DNA of 64,000 nucleotides, from NCBI RefSeq assembly GCF_022023855.1, contig NZ_CP059449.1, positions 978,501 to 1,042,500 of the forward strand. Direction: 5' to 3'. The stretch comes from Azospirillum brasilense (GTDB lineage: Bacteria; Pseudomonadota; Alphaproteobacteria; Azospirillales; Azospirillaceae). Shown piece by piece: positions 1-8,583 of the stretch (position 1 is the stretch's first letter; each line of letters begins with the position of its first letter). The position numbers and the translations under genes are program-made. The notes beneath the pieces were generated by a model. The model saw only the letters and a list, made by a program, of their open reading frames with translations. It was not told where the DNA came from and searched no databases.

Positions 1-373
1 CGGCCACGATGGCGCGGGCGAACGGGAACAGCATCCGCGGCGCCTCGATCAGCAGCACCGGGCGGTGATGCTCCTGCGGCAGGCCCGGAAGCTGGAACAG
101 GCCGCCGTAGGCGACCTCGACCAGGAAGGCGGTCGCCTCGGCCTGCTTGGCCTCGCAATGCAGCTTGAGCACGACCTCGTAGACGTCCTCGCCCATCGGC
201 TGAACCTGCACGTCCACGCCGATGTTGACCTGCGGCTGCGGCTGGCCGGGCAGCAGGCTTTGCGGTGCGTTGGGGTTCTCGAAGGACAGGTCCTTCACAT
301 ACTGCGCCAGCACATGCATCGGCAGCGACGAGGCGGCTTCCTGATCTTGACCGTTGATCTGCTGATCGGACAT
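1..373 (-). CDS. secB: Protein-export chaperone SecB, C-terminus cut by window edge
   Basis: SecB is the cytoplasmic tetrameric chaperone that keeps preproteins unfolded and hands them to SecA for Sec export. The 124 residues present begin MSDQQINGQDQ and include the segments ISFEN-like LSFENPNAP, VYEVVLKLH, AFLVEVAYGG and LLIEAPRMLFPFAR, which are typical of the SecB core. The acidic or SecA-binding tail lies beyond position 1. It is read in the same direction as fxsA, which lies 100 bp upstream. The ATG start at 373 is the only one that leaves room for the conserved N-terminal strand. Confidence 0.95.
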   Translation of the reverse strand, partial: MSDQQINGQDQEAASSLPMHVLAQYVKDLSFENPNAPQSLLPGQPQPQVNIGVDVQVQPMGEDVYEVVLKLHCEAKQAEATAFLVEVAYGGLFQLPGLPQEHHRPVLLIEAPRMLFPFARAIVA

Positions 374-473
374 GGACAACTCCTGGCCGCGGGGCGGCAT
401 CACGATGGAAAGGTCTTCAAGACCCGCTGGCTAGCACGGAACCGCTGGCTCCACAAAGTGAAACCGGTGCGTT

Positions 474-1091
474 TCACCCGCGGTCGTTGCGGTAGGGCGA
501 ACCGGGCGGCGCCCAGCGGGAGTCCCCGAGCTTGGGCGTGTCGTCCGGCCCGTCGCGGTCCGCCGGACCGGCGTTTCCCGGACGGCCGCCATCGGGGTCG
601 ACCTCCTGGTAATCGACGTCGATCACACCCGGCGGCGGGCGGTCGGGCGGCCCGCCATGGGGGCCGTTCGGATTGCCGGCGTTCCAGCCTTGGCCACCCG
701 CCTGACCGCCCATGCGGCCGTGCATCTGGAAGGAGGCCGCGCCTTTCATACGGTCGAACAGCCAGCGGCCCAGAGCGTTGCGGATCGGGCGCACGAACAG
801 CAGGATTCCGACGATGTCCGTCAGGAAGCCGGGGATGATCAGCAGCAGGCCGGCGACGACGACGCAGAACCCCTCGAATACGGCGCCGACCGGGCTCTCG
901 CCGCGCTCCGCCGCCTCCTGCGCGCGTTTGAGAACGGACAATCCCTGCCACCGGATCAGCACGGACCCGAGGATGGCGGACAGGATCACCAGCCCGACCG
1001 TCGGGCCGGCGCCAATCCAGTCGCCGACCTCGATGAAGGTGGCGATTTCCGCGATCGGCAGCAAAAGGAACAACAGCAACAGGGGATTCAT
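474..1091 (-). CDS. fxsA: FxsA family membrane protein
   Basis: FxsA is a small inner-membrane protein named for suppression of F-plasmid exclusion of phage T7; its cellular role is not settled. The N-terminus (MNPLLLLFLLLPIAEI) is hydrophobic and carries the family's E-x-x-x-F-I-E pattern, followed by hydrophobic segments near residues 25-45 and 75-100 and the family sequence LLIIPGFLTDIVG. The C-terminal 85 residues are rich in Gly, Pro and Asp and probably disordered. The position between secB and a divergent Tim44-like gene is a standard alphaproteobacterial neighbourhood. Confidence 0.9.
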   Translation of the reverse strand: MNPLLLLFLLLPIAEIATFIEVGDWIGAGPTVGLVILSAILGSVLIRWQGLSVLKRAQEAAERGESPVGAVFEGFCVVVAGLLLIIPGFLTDIVGILLFVRPIRNALGRWLFDRMKGAASFQMHGRMGGQAGGQGWNAGNPNGPHGGPPDRPPPGVIDVDYQEVDPDGGRPGNAGPADRDGPDDTPKLGDSRWAPPGSPYRNDRG

Positions 1092-1334
1092 GGCCGTCCT
1101 TGCTCTTTCAACCCCGAGGGCCTATCTACACCAGGGTACGTCACCCGATCTTTGGTTGGAAGAACAGCTCCGGCACGGGTCATCGGGTGGAATCCTCGGC
1201 GGAGAGGGCGAGCTGGGATCTGGTCCCGGCACCGTTCCGGTACACTTAATGCTCACCCGCCGGAGGGTCCAGTAGTGGATCAAGCGGGGCCGGTGATTTC
1301 GGGGCCGGCCTTCAGTCACCCGGAAGGATGGATG

Positions 1335-2009
1335 ATGGGAGATGGGTTTGTGTTCGTCGAGATCCTGATCTTCGCGATGATCGCGGCGTTTCTCGTGTAC
1401 CGGCTGCGCAGCGTGCTCGGCCGCCGCACCGGTGAGGAGCGTCAGCGGCCGAACCCCTTCACGGCCCGCCCCAACAACCAGCCCGACAACGTGGTGGCGA
1501 TGCCCAACCGCGAGCGGCCCCTGCCGAACACCGCCCCGTCGCCCGACGAGCCGGTGTCGCTGGCCACGGCGCTGGAGCAGATCAAGGCCGCCGACCCCAG
1601 CTTCGACGAGAAGTATTTCCTGCAGGGCGCCCGCGGCGCCTTCCAGATGATCGTGGAGGCCTTCGCCAAGGGCGACACGGCCACCCTGCGCCCCCTGCTC
1701 TCGGACGAGGTCTACGACAACTTCGCCCGCGCGGTGCGCGAGCGCCAGTCGGCCGGCGAGACGCTGGAGACCCGCATCGAAACGATCACCGACGCCGATG
1801 TGGTGGAGGCCCGCATGGACGGCCGCACCGCGCTGGTCACCGTGAAGTTCGTGTCGGAGCAGATGAACGTCGTGCGCAACAGCGCCGGTGCCGTGGTGGA
1901 CGGCGATCCCAACGCCGTGGTCGAGGCCGTGGACGTCTGGACCTTCGCCCGAAACACCCGCGCCGGCGACCCGAACTGGGCGCTCGTCGAAACCCGCACC
2001 CCTCAATGA
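1335..2009 (+). CDS. Tim44-like domain protein (TimA type)
   Basis: The 224-residue protein has one N-terminal membrane helix (about residues 5-21), a Pro/Asn-rich linker, and a Tim44/MRPL45-type domain from about residue 85 (FDEKYFLQGARGAFQMIVEAF) to the C-terminus. Bacterial homologues of mitochondrial Tim44 are inner-membrane proteins of uncertain role. Two adjacent ATGs occur at 1332 and 1335; the second is preferred because GGAAGGA ends six bases before it. The gene is divergent from fxsA and lies 13 bp before mltA, with which it is probably co-transcribed. Confidence 0.88.
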   Translation: MGDGFVFVEILIFAMIAAFLVYRLRSVLGRRTGEERQRPNPFTARPNNQPDNVVAMPNRERPLPNTAPSPDEPVSLATALEQIKAADPSFDEKYFLQGARGAFQMIVEAFAKGDTATLRPLLSDEVYDNFARAVRERQSAGETLETRIETITDADVVEARMDGRTALVTVKFVSEQMNVVRNSAGAVVDGDPNAVVEAVDVWTFARNTRAGDPNWALVETRTPQ

Positions 2010-2022
2010 CCGATCGGTTCTG

Positions 2023-3228
2023 ATGCTCTCTCATCCGGTTGTTCGTCTTAGCGCCGCGGCAGTCCTTGCCGCGGCGTTTCTCATTGGCTGCGAGCGGAAG
2101 GAGGAGGAGGCCAAGGCGCCGCCCCCTCCGCCGCCCGAAAAGCTGATCCTCACCCCCGTCGCCTTCACGGCGCTGCCCGGCTGGGGCGCCGACCGCGTGG
2201 CGGAGGCCGTCCCGGCCTTCCAGCGCTCCTGCGCGAAGGTCAGGGCGCTGGCCGCCGACCGTTCCATCGGCCCGGACGGGGTCGGCGGCAAGGCGGCGGA
2301 CTGGCAGGACCCTTGCGCCGAGTTGGCCAAGCTGCCGGCCGGCGACGACGCGGCAGCGCGAGCCTATTTCGAGACGTGGTTCACCCCCTACGCCGCGGCC
2401 AACAATGCGGAGCGGCGCGGCCTCTTCACCGGCTATTACGAGGTTGAGCTGAAGGGCAGCCGGTCACCGGACCCGGCCTTTCCGGTGCCGCTCTACAAGC
2501 GTCCCGCCGATCTGGTGTTGGTCGACCTCGGCGAGTTCGCCGACCGCTGGAAGGGCGAGCGCATCGCCGGGCGCGTCACCGCCGGGCGGCTGAAGCCCTT
2601 CGAGGACCGCGCGGCCATCGAGGCCGGGGCGCTGAGCGGCAAGGGGCTGGAGCTGGTCTGGCTGCAGGACCCGATCGCCACCTTCTTCCTGCACATCCAG
2701 GGGTCGGGCCGCGTCAGCTTCCCCGACGGAACGGAGACGCGCGTCGGCTACGCCGCCCAGAACGGCCACAAATACGTCGCCATCGGGCGGGAGCTGATCG
2801 ACCGCGGCGCCCTGAAGCGCGAGGAGGTGTCGCTCCAGACCATCCGCGCCTGGTTGCAGGCCAACCCCGGCGAGGCGGCGGCCCTGATGAACAAGAACCC
2901 CTCCTACGTCTTCTTCCAGGAGCTGAAGGGGGAGGGGCCGAACGGCGCCCAGAACGTCGCGCTGACGCCGGGGCGCAGCCTCGCCATTGATTCCAAGTTC
3001 CTGCCCTACGGCGTGCCGGTCTGGCTGGACGCCGAGGACCCGCTGGACGCCCGGACGCGGCTGCGCCGCCTGCTGATCGCCCAGGACACCGGTGGGGCCA
3101 TCCGCGGTCCGGTCCGCGGCGACGTCTTCTGGGGCCACGGTCCGGAAGCGGAGGCGAAGGCCGGCGTGATGAAGAGCGCCGGGGAGTATTACGTCCTGCT
3201 GCCGAAAACCGTTGCCCCGGCGAGCTGA
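2023..3228 (+). CDS. mltA: Membrane-bound lytic murein transglycosylase A
   Basis: MltA cleaves the beta-1,4 bond between MurNAc and GlcNAc with formation of the 1,6-anhydro product, at the periplasmic face of the outer membrane. The protein starts with a lipoprotein signal (lipobox LIGC, lipidated Cys23). The MltA barrel domain follows, with GLFTGYYEVEL, LVWLQDPIATFFLHIQGSG and GYAAQNGHKYVAIG. The C-terminal 3D domain contains LAIDSKFLPYGVPVWL and AQDTGGAIRGPVRGDVFWG, the latter holding the catalytic aspartate. The 401-residue length fits the family. The ATG is 13 bp past the Tim44-like stop. Confidence 0.95.
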   Translation: MLSHPVVRLSAAAVLAAAFLIGCERKEEEAKAPPPPPPEKLILTPVAFTALPGWGADRVAEAVPAFQRSCAKVRALAADRSIGPDGVGGKAADWQDPCAELAKLPAGDDAAARAYFETWFTPYAAANNAERRGLFTGYYEVELKGSRSPDPAFPVPLYKRPADLVLVDLGEFADRWKGERIAGRVTAGRLKPFEDRAAIEAGALSGKGLELVWLQDPIATFFLHIQGSGRVSFPDGTETRVGYAAQNGHKYVAIGRELIDRGALKREEVSLQTIRAWLQANPGEAAALMNKNPSYVFFQELKGEGPNGAQNVALTPGRSLAIDSKFLPYGVPVWLDAEDPLDARTRLRRLLIAQDTGGAIRGPVRGDVFWGHGPEAEAKAGVMKSAGEYYVLLPKTVAPAS

Positions 3229-3277
3229 CCGCCGCCTGTTTGCCCCCGCCGAGGAACCGAAGCGCAGCGGCTTCGGT

Positions 3278-3318
3278 TGTGTCAACCACCGCCGATGACG
3301 GCGGCTTTGGTTGACACA
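3278..3318. repeat. Long near-perfect palindrome after mltA
   Basis: The arms TGTGTCAACCA (3278-3288) and TGGTTGACACA (3308-3318) are perfect complements. They enclose CCGCCG/CGGCGG, a four-base loop ATGA and a three-base bulge (CTT), giving a 17-bp stem. There is no T-tract, so it is not a textbook terminator. It sits between the mltA stop and the start of the DUF1206 gene, 15 bp before that ATG. The TTGACA core recurs in the array at 9256-9423. Confidence 0.8.
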
Positions 3319-3333
3319 CGGGGGGAGGGGGCC

Positions 3334-4176
3334 ATGACCCCGCTGCAACGGCAAATCGACAGGCTCAACGAAATCGAAGGGCTGGCGCGGCTCGGCTACG
3401 CCGCGCGCGGCCTCGTCTATCTGATCGTCGGCTGGTTCGCCGTCACGGCGGCCTATGGCAGCAACCGGCCGACCGACACCAAGGGCGCGCTGGTCGAGCT
3501 GTTCCAGAATCCCTTCGGCTCGGTCCTGCTGGCGCTGACCGCGCTTGGTCTGGCCGGCTACGCGCTGTGGCGTGTCATGCAGGCGGTGCTGGACGTCGAC
3601 CATGTTGGGACCTCGCCCAAGGGGCTGGTGGTCCGCGCCGGCTTCATCGTCGCCGGTGTGATCCACGCCGGTCTGGCGGTCTTCGCCATCAAGCTGCTGG
3701 CTGGGCGCGGCGGGAGCAGCGGCGATGGCGAGGCCGCGGCGCACGACTGGACGGCGTGGCTGCTCACAAAGCCGATGGGCCGCGTCCTGGTCGCCGCGGT
3801 CGGGGTCGCCATCATCGGCGCGGCCATCGCCCACGCCGTCAAGGCCTACAAGGCCAGCTTCCGTCGTGAGCTGGACGCCGATCCGAACACCATGAAAGTC
3901 ATCTGTCCGATCGGCCGCTTCGGCTTCGCCGCCAAGGGGCTGGTCTTCGCGGTGGTCGGCAGCTTCTTCATGGTGGCGGCGTGGCAGTCGGACTCGTCGG
4001 AGTCCGGCGGACTGCTCAAGGCGCTGCAGTTCCTCCAGCAGCAGCCCTACGGCCCCTGGCTGCTCGGTGTGGTGGCCGCCGGGCTGTTTGCCTTCGGTGT
4101 CTTCAGCGTCGTCCAGGCCGTCTACTGCCGCATCGACGGCGAAGCGGCGGAACGGCAGATCCGCGCCATGGTGTGA
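3334..4176 (+). CDS. DUF1206 integral membrane protein
   Basis: This 280-residue protein is built of three repeats of a two-helix unit (near residues 18-95, 100-190 and 190-275). Each starts with a G-[FY]-A-A-[KR]-G-[LV]-[VT] type motif (LGYAARGLVYLIVGWFAV; FGFAAKGLVFAVVGSFFMV), which defines DUF1206. It is an inner-membrane protein of unknown function. The gene starts just after a strong palindrome and is followed by a bidirectional terminator, so it may be transcribed alone or as the tail of the mltA unit. Confidence 0.88.
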   Translation: MTPLQRQIDRLNEIEGLARLGYAARGLVYLIVGWFAVTAAYGSNRPTDTKGALVELFQNPFGSVLLALTALGLAGYALWRVMQAVLDVDHVGTSPKGLVVRAGFIVAGVIHAGLAVFAIKLLAGRGGSSGDGEAAAHDWTAWLLTKPMGRVLVAAVGVAIIGAAIAHAVKAYKASFRRELDADPNTMKVICPIGRFGFAAKGLVFAVVGSFFMVAAWQSDSSESGGLLKALQFLQQQPYGPWLLGVVAAGLFAFGVFSVVQAVYCRIDGEAAERQIRAMV

Positions 4177-4195
4177 ACACGGACCAAAAGAAAAT

Positions 4196-4221
4196 GGGCG
4201 CCGAGGGTTTCCCCGGCGCCC
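4196..4221. terminator. Bidirectional intrinsic terminator, DUF1206 / his operon
   Basis: A G/C-rich stem (GGGCGCCG...CGGCGCCC with an inner GGG/CCC helix, one A bulge and a TTT loop) separates two convergent genes. On the minus strand it is followed by ATTTTCTTTT, so it should end the his operon transcript after the HIT gene. On the plus strand the T content is weaker. Confidence 0.8.
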
Positions 4222-4283
4222 TTCCGTTTCAGGCCGATGTTTCAAGCCAATGTTTCACGTGGATCGTCGTGCCCCTTGGGTGA

Positions 4284-4652
4284 TCACCCCTTGGTGATCA
4301 TCGGACCGAGGCGGCGGCCGGCGAAGACGTGGATGTGCAGGTGCGGAACCTCCTGGTTCGCGTCCTCGCCGCAGTTGGAGAGGATGCGGTAACCGGGCTC
4401 GGCGGCGCCGGCGCCGCGCGCCACCTCGCCGACCGCGCGGAACAGGCCGGCGATCTCCGCCTCTGTCGCGCGGGCGCTGAAGTCGTCCATGTCGACGTAG
4501 GCGCCCTTCGGGATCACCAGGATGTGCGTCGGGGCCTGCGGGTTGATGTCGTGGAAGGCCAGCGCGTGCTCGGTCTCCAGGACCTTCTTGCACGGGATTT
4601 CGCCGCGCAGGATGCGGGCGAAGACGTTGTTCGGATCGTAGGTCTTGGCCAT
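4284..4652 (-). CDS. HIT family nucleotide-binding hydrolase (Hint type)
   Basis: Histidine-triad proteins hydrolyse or transfer nucleoside monophosphates from phosphoramidate or dinucleoside substrates in the cytoplasm. The triad H-x-H-x-H is present as HLHIHVF (His104, 106, 108 of 122 residues), together with the N-terminal FARILRGEIPCKKV and HILVIPKG motifs of the Hint branch. It is the last gene of the histidine operon, 31 bp after hisE. A 122-residue HIT protein at this place is what I recall being described for Azospirillum brasilense. Confidence 0.93.
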   Translation of the reverse strand: MAKTYDPNNVFARILRGEIPCKKVLETEHALAFHDINPQAPTHILVIPKGAYVDMDDFSARATEAEIAGLFRAVGEVARGAGAAEPGYRILSNCGEDANQEVPHLHIHVFAGRRLGPMITKG

Positions 4653-4683
4653 CGCGTCGTTTCCCCTTCCGCCTTTTATCGAT

Positions 4684-5040
4684 TTAAGCCTTGCGCGCCT
4701 TCTTCTCGGCGATGCCGCTGGTGCCCTCGCGCTGGGCCAGCTTCTCCCACACCGCGGCGGGCTCCAGCCCGGCGTCGGCCCACAGCACCATCAGGTGATA
4801 GAGCAGGTCCGCCGATTCCGAGGCCATCGCTGCCTTGTCGCCGCGCACCGCCTCGATGACCGTCTCCACCGCCTCCTCGCCGACCTTCTGGGCGATCTTG
4901 GCGGTGCCGCGGTGGAACAGCTTGGCGGTGTAGGAGGTCTCCGGATCGGCGCCCTTGCGCGCCTGGACGGTGGCGTAGAGCCGGTCCAGAACCTCGGCGG
5001 TGGCGGCCGCTTTGTCGTCAGATATCTTGTCTTCAGACAT
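4684..5040 (-). CDS. hisE: Phosphoribosyl-ATP pyrophosphatase
   Basis: HisE removes pyrophosphate from PR-ATP, the second step of histidine synthesis. The 118-residue all-helical protein shows the MazG-like features of the family: [27 protein letters not shown] (acidic metal-binding residues) and [17 protein letters not shown]. It overlaps the end of hisF by 8 nt, which implies coupled translation. HisE is a separate protein here and not fused to HisI, as is usual in alphaproteobacteria; hisI is not in this window. Confidence 0.95.
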   Translation of the reverse strand: MSEDKISDDKAAATAEVLDRLYATVQARKGADPETSYTAKLFHRGTAKIAQKVGEEAVETVIEAVRGDKAAMASESADLLYHLMVLWADAGLEPAAVWEKLAQREGTSGIAEKKARKA

Positions 5041-5818
5041 GAGCGGCCTCCGTCCTGCGCGCCGGACGCACCGGGATGCCGGCCTCGGCGAGCGCCGCCT
5101 TGGCCTGCCCGATGGTGTAGGTGCCGAAATGGAAGATGGAGGCCGCCAGAACCGCAGTGGCGTGGCCCTCGCGGATGCCCTCCACCAGATGGTCCAGCGT
5201 GCCGACGCCGCCCGACGCGATGACCGGGATGCGCAGGCCGTCCGCCACCTTGCGGGTCAGGGCGAGGTCGAAGCCGCTCTTGGTGCCGTCGCGATCCATT
5301 GAGGTCAGCAGGATCTCGCCGGCGCCGTAGGACTCCATGCGCTTGGCCCACTCGATGGCGTCGATGCCCGTGGCCTTGCGCCCTCCGTGGGTGAAGATCT
5401 CCCAGCGGCCGGGCTCGACCTGCTTGGCGTCGATTGCGACGACGATGCACTGGGCGCCGAACTTCTCCGCCGCCTCCTGCACGAACTCCGGACGGTGGAT
5501 GGCTGCGGTGTTGATCGACACCTTGTCGGCGCCGGCCAGCAGCAGCTTGCGGATGTCCTCGACCGTGCGCACGCCGCCGCCGACGGTCAGCGGCATGAAC
5601 ACCTGCTCGGCGGTGCGGCGCACCACGTCGTAGATGGTGTCGCGGTTCTCGTGGCTGGCCGTGATGTCGAGGAAGGTCAGCTCGTCCGCCCCCTCCCGGT
5701 CATAGACGCGGGCCTGCTCCACGGGGTCGCCGGCATCGATCAGATCGACGAAGTTGACCCCCTTGACGACCCGCCCGTCCTTGACGTCCAGGCAGGGGAT
5801 GACGCGCATCTTGAGCAT
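5033..5818 (-). CDS. hisF: Imidazole glycerol phosphate synthase, cyclase subunit HisF
   Basis: HisF uses ammonia channelled from HisH to convert PRFAR to imidazole glycerol phosphate and AICAR. The (beta-alpha)8 barrel carries both catalytic aspartates, Asp11 in IPCLDVKDG and Asp130 in VVAIDAK, plus the phosphate-binding loops LTVGGGVRT and VIASGGVG. The length of 261 residues is normal. The start ATG overlaps the hisA stop codon by one base (TGATG), and the 3' end overlaps hisE. Confidence 0.97.
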   Translation of the reverse strand: MLKMRVIPCLDVKDGRVVKGVNFVDLIDAGDPVEQARVYDREGADELTFLDITASHENRDTIYDVVRRTAEQVFMPLTVGGGVRTVEDIRKLLLAGADKVSINTAAIHRPEFVQEAAEKFGAQCIVVAIDAKQVEPGRWEIFTHGGRKATGIDAIEWAKRMESYGAGEILLTSMDRDGTKSGFDLALTRKVADGLRIPVIASGGVGTLDHLVEGIREGHATAVLAASIFHFGTYTIGQAKAALAEAGIPVRPARRTEAAHV

Positions 5819-6567
5819 CAGCCGACCTTTCCGGTGACGGGAGCGGGGGAGAGCAGGTCGAGCGCCGTCTTCGGATCGATGCGCCCGTCGTAGAGCGCGC
5901 GGCCGCAGATGACGCCCTGGATGCCGGTGTCCTCCTCCTTCTTCAGCGCGATCAAATCGTCGATGGAGGAGACGCCGCCCGACGCGATCACCGGGGTGGT
6001 CAGGTGGAAGGCGAGGTCGGAAGTCGCCTCGACGTTCACGCCGCCCATGGCGCCGTCGCGGTTGATGTCGGTGTAGATGATGGCGGCGACACCGCTGTCC
6101 TCGAACTTCAGCGCCAGATCGAGCGCCTTGATGGTCGAGGTCTCGGCCCAGCCAGCGACGGCCACGTAACCCTCGCGCGCGTCGATGCCCACGGCGACCT
6201 TGCCGGGGAACTCCTTGCAGGCTTCACGGACCAGCTCCGGCTCGCGCAGGGCGACGGTGCCCAGGATGACGCGGCTGACGCCCTTCTCCAGCCACATGGC
6301 GATGGTCTTGAGGTCGCGGATGCCGCCGCCCAGCTGCACCGGGATGGTCACGGCGCCCAGGATGCTCTCGACCGCCTTGCCGTTGACCGGCTTGCCCTCG
6401 AAGGCACCGTTCAGATCGACCAGATGCAGCCATTCGAAGCCCTGGCTTTCGAACAGGCGGGCCTGGTCGGCGGGTTCGGTGTTGAAGACGGTCGCCTGGC
6501 TCATCTCGCCGCGCAGCAGCCGAACGCAGGCACCGTCTTTGAGGTCGATGGCGGGATAGATGATCAT
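5818..6567 (-). CDS. hisA: ProFAR isomerase HisA
   Basis: HisA isomerises ProFAR to PRFAR by an Amadori rearrangement. The 249-residue barrel starts [17 protein letters not shown], with catalytic Asp8, and the second acid is Asp129 in VGIDAREG. The phosphate-binding loops are QLGGGIRD and VIASGGVSS. The gene lies 14 bp downstream of the acetyltransferase gene and overlaps hisF. Confidence 0.97.
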   Translation of the reverse strand: MIIYPAIDLKDGACVRLLRGEMSQATVFNTEPADQARLFESQGFEWLHLVDLNGAFEGKPVNGKAVESILGAVTIPVQLGGGIRDLKTIAMWLEKGVSRVILGTVALREPELVREACKEFPGKVAVGIDAREGYVAVAGWAETSTIKALDLALKFEDSGVAAIIYTDINRDGAMGGVNVEATSDLAFHLTTPVIASGGVSSIDDLIALKKEEDTGIQGVICGRALYDGRIDPKTALDLLSPAPVTGKVG

Positions 6568-6581
6568 CGCGGTGTTTCGTC

Positions 6582-7124
6582 CTATGGCGTGTCGTGGAGC
6601 GTGTCGGGGGTGAGGTCTTTCACATAGAAATGTCCGGCCAGCCTGTTGCCGTCCACCAGCGCATAGAAGGGATGCGTGCCCCAGCGTTTGAAGCCCAGAT
6701 CCTCGTACAGCGCGATGGCCGCGCTCTGGGTCTCGCGCACGTCGAGATTCAGCACGCGGAAGCCGGACGCCCGCGCCTCCTCCTCAACCGCCACGGTCAG
6801 GCGGCGGGCGAGGCCATGGCCGCGCGCCCAGGGGGCGACGAAGCTGGTGGTCAGGGTGGCGGCGTGGGCCTGCGCCTCGTTGTTGCGGGCCGGCTTGACG
6901 AGCTGGGCGGAGCCGGCGATGACGCCGTCCAGACGGCCGACGAACAGGATGCGCTCCGGCACCACCAGAACGCCCTTCCAGTAGCGTTCCATGATCTCGC
7001 GGGGGGGCGGCGCCACCCAGCCGAAGCCGCCGCCGGCCTTGACGGCGTCGTCGGCGGCGTCGCACAGGTCGTGCAGGTCGCCGGTCTTCAGCGTGTCGAT
7101 GCGTTCGACCGTGACGTCGGTCAT
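6582..7124 (-). CDS. GNAT family N-acetyltransferase inside the his operon
   Basis: This 180-residue protein has the acetyl-CoA-binding pattern of GNAT enzymes: a core strand ending in [21 protein letters not shown] (the R/Q-x-x-G-x-G/A loop), then [26 protein letters not shown]. The substrate cannot be read from the sequence. It lies 2 bp after hisH and 14 bp before hisA, so it is co-expressed with histidine enzymes. A small acetyltransferase ORF at this place is, as I recall, a known oddity of the Azospirillum his operon. Confidence 0.88.
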   Translation of the reverse strand: MTDVTVERIDTLKTGDLHDLCDAADDAVKAGGGFGWVAPPPREIMERYWKGVLVVPERILFVGRLDGVIAGSAQLVKPARNNEAQAHAATLTTSFVAPWARGHGLARRLTVAVEEEARASGFRVLNLDVRETQSAAIALYEDLGFKRWGTHPFYALVDGNRLAGHFYVKDLTPDTLHDTP

Positions 7125-7126
7125 CG

Positions 7127-7771
7127 TCAGACCCGCCAGGTCAGGAAGTTGGCGACCAGGGCAAGCCCGGTCTCCTGGCTCTTTTCCGGGTGGAACTGGG
7201 TGCCGACCAGATTGTCGCGCCCGACCACCGCGGCGAAGGGGCCCCCGTAATCGGCGCTGGCGATCACGTCCTCCGACCGTTCCACGGCGAAGCGGTAGGA
7301 GTGGACGAAATAGGCGTGCGCCCGCTCCGGCAGGCCGGCCAGAATCGGGTGCTCCCGGCGGATGTCCAGCTCGTTCCAGCCCATGTGCGGGATCTTCAGC
7401 GTCGGGTCGGCGGGCTCCAGCTTCACCACCTCGCCCTTGATCCAGCCCAGCCCTTCGGTTACGCCGTATTCGCGCCCGCGTTCCGCCATCAGCTGCATGC
7501 CGACGCAGATGCCCAGGAAGGGGCGGCCCTTGCCGTGCACCACCTCGTCCAGCGCGTCGAGCATGCCGAGGACCTCCGACAGGCCGCGCTTGCAGTCGGC
7601 GAAGGCGCCGACGCCGGGCAGGACGACGCGGTCGGCCTTGCGCACGGCGTCGGCGTCGGAGGTCACCAGGACCTGGAAGGAGGCATGGGACTCCGCCGCC
7701 GCGCGCTCCAGAGCCTTGGCGGCGGAACGCAGGTTGCCGGAGCCGTAATCGATCAGCGCAACGGTTTCCAT
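7127..7771 (-). CDS. hisH: Imidazole glycerol phosphate synthase, glutaminase subunit HisH
   Basis: HisH is the class I glutamine amidotransferase that feeds ammonia to HisF. The catalytic triad is visible: Cys89 in LGICVGMQ, and His194 and Glu196 in [10 protein letters not shown]. The oxyanion strand VVLPGVGAF is also present. The protein is 214 residues starting [16 protein letters not shown]; longer in-frame extensions upstream lack family similarity. It lies 52 bp after hisB. Confidence 0.96.
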   Translation of the reverse strand: METVALIDYGSGNLRSAAKALERAAAESHASFQVLVTSDADAVRKADRVVLPGVGAFADCKRGLSEVLGMLDALDEVVHGKGRPFLGICVGMQLMAERGREYGVTEGLGWIKGEVVKLEPADPTLKIPHMGWNELDIRREHPILAGLPERAHAYFVHSYRFAVERSEDVIASADYGGPFAAVVGRDNLVGTQFHPEKSQETGLALVANFLTWRV

Positions 7772-7823
7772 GAAACGAGGACCTTCAAGAGAGACCCGGC
7801 CTTGTCGGAGCCGCCGGTTTTTT

Positions 7824-8447
7824 TCAGAGGGAGCCGCCCAGCGTCCCCTTGGTCGAGGGCACGGCGTCGCGCTTGCGCGGGTCGATCTCGATCCCGGCCC
7901 GCAGCGCGCGGGCAAGCGCCTTGTAGCAGCTTTCCACGATGTGGTGGTTGTTCTCGCCATAGAGGCATTCGACGTGCAGCGTCACGCCCGCGGCCATGGC
8001 GAAGGCCTGGAACCATTCGCGGAACAGCTCGGTGTCCATGTCGCCGATCTTGTCGCGGCTGAAGGACACCTTCCAGATCAGGTAGGGCCGGTTGGAGAAG
8101 TCCAGCGCGACACGGGTCAGCGTTTCGTCCATCGGGATGTAGGCGTGGCCGTAGCGCTGGATGCCCTTGCGGTCGCCCAGCGCCTTCGCCACCGCCATGC
8201 CGATGGCGATGCCGCTGTCCTCGGTCGTGTGGTGGGCGTCGATGTGCAGGTCGCCCTCTGCCACCAGCGACAGGTCCATCAGGCTGTGGCGCGACAGCTG
8301 TTCCAGCATGTGGTCGAGGAAGCCGACGCCGGTCTTCACGTCATAGACGCCGGTGCCGTCCAGATTCACGGCGACCCGGATCCGGGTTTCGGTGGTGTTC
8401 CGCTCGATCGAGGCGCGGCGGACGCCATTGGCAAGGCTCTGGTCCAT
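7824..8447 (-). CDS. hisB: Imidazoleglycerol-phosphate dehydratase
   Basis: HisB dehydrates imidazole glycerol phosphate to imidazole acetol phosphate using two manganese ions. The histidine/acidic metal-binding repeats are present: [26 protein letters not shown], and the second half motifs HLVES-like [16 protein letters not shown]. The 207-residue length shows the monofunctional enzyme without the phosphatase domain found in enterobacteria. It is the first gene of the minus-strand operon; its promoter must lie in the 136 bp shared with the divergent lipoprotein gene. Confidence 0.96.
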   Translation of the reverse strand: MDQSLANGVRRASIERNTTETRIRVAVNLDGTGVYDVKTGVGFLDHMLEQLSRHSLMDLSLVAEGDLHIDAHHTTEDSGIAIGMAVAKALGDRKGIQRYGHAYIPMDETLTRVALDFSNRPYLIWKVSFSRDKIGDMDTELFREWFQAFAMAAGVTLHVECLYGENNHHIVESCYKALARALRAGIEIDPRKRDAVPSTKGTLGGSL

Positions 8448-8583
8448 GAGTCCGGGTTTTATCAGGAAGCGCGCGGGCGCGCCAGAGGCGCAGCCCCCGA
8501 AAACGCCTATGACCGTCGGTCGAGATGCCGCATAATGCGTGTGTGTGCATGGTTGTGTGCACGCTCAACGCGCATAATGGGAT

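Noticed and set aside
2464..4245. Minus-strand open frame opposite mltA and the DUF1206 gene
   Set aside because: It crosses two well-defined genes and the palindrome between them and lacks recognisable domains.
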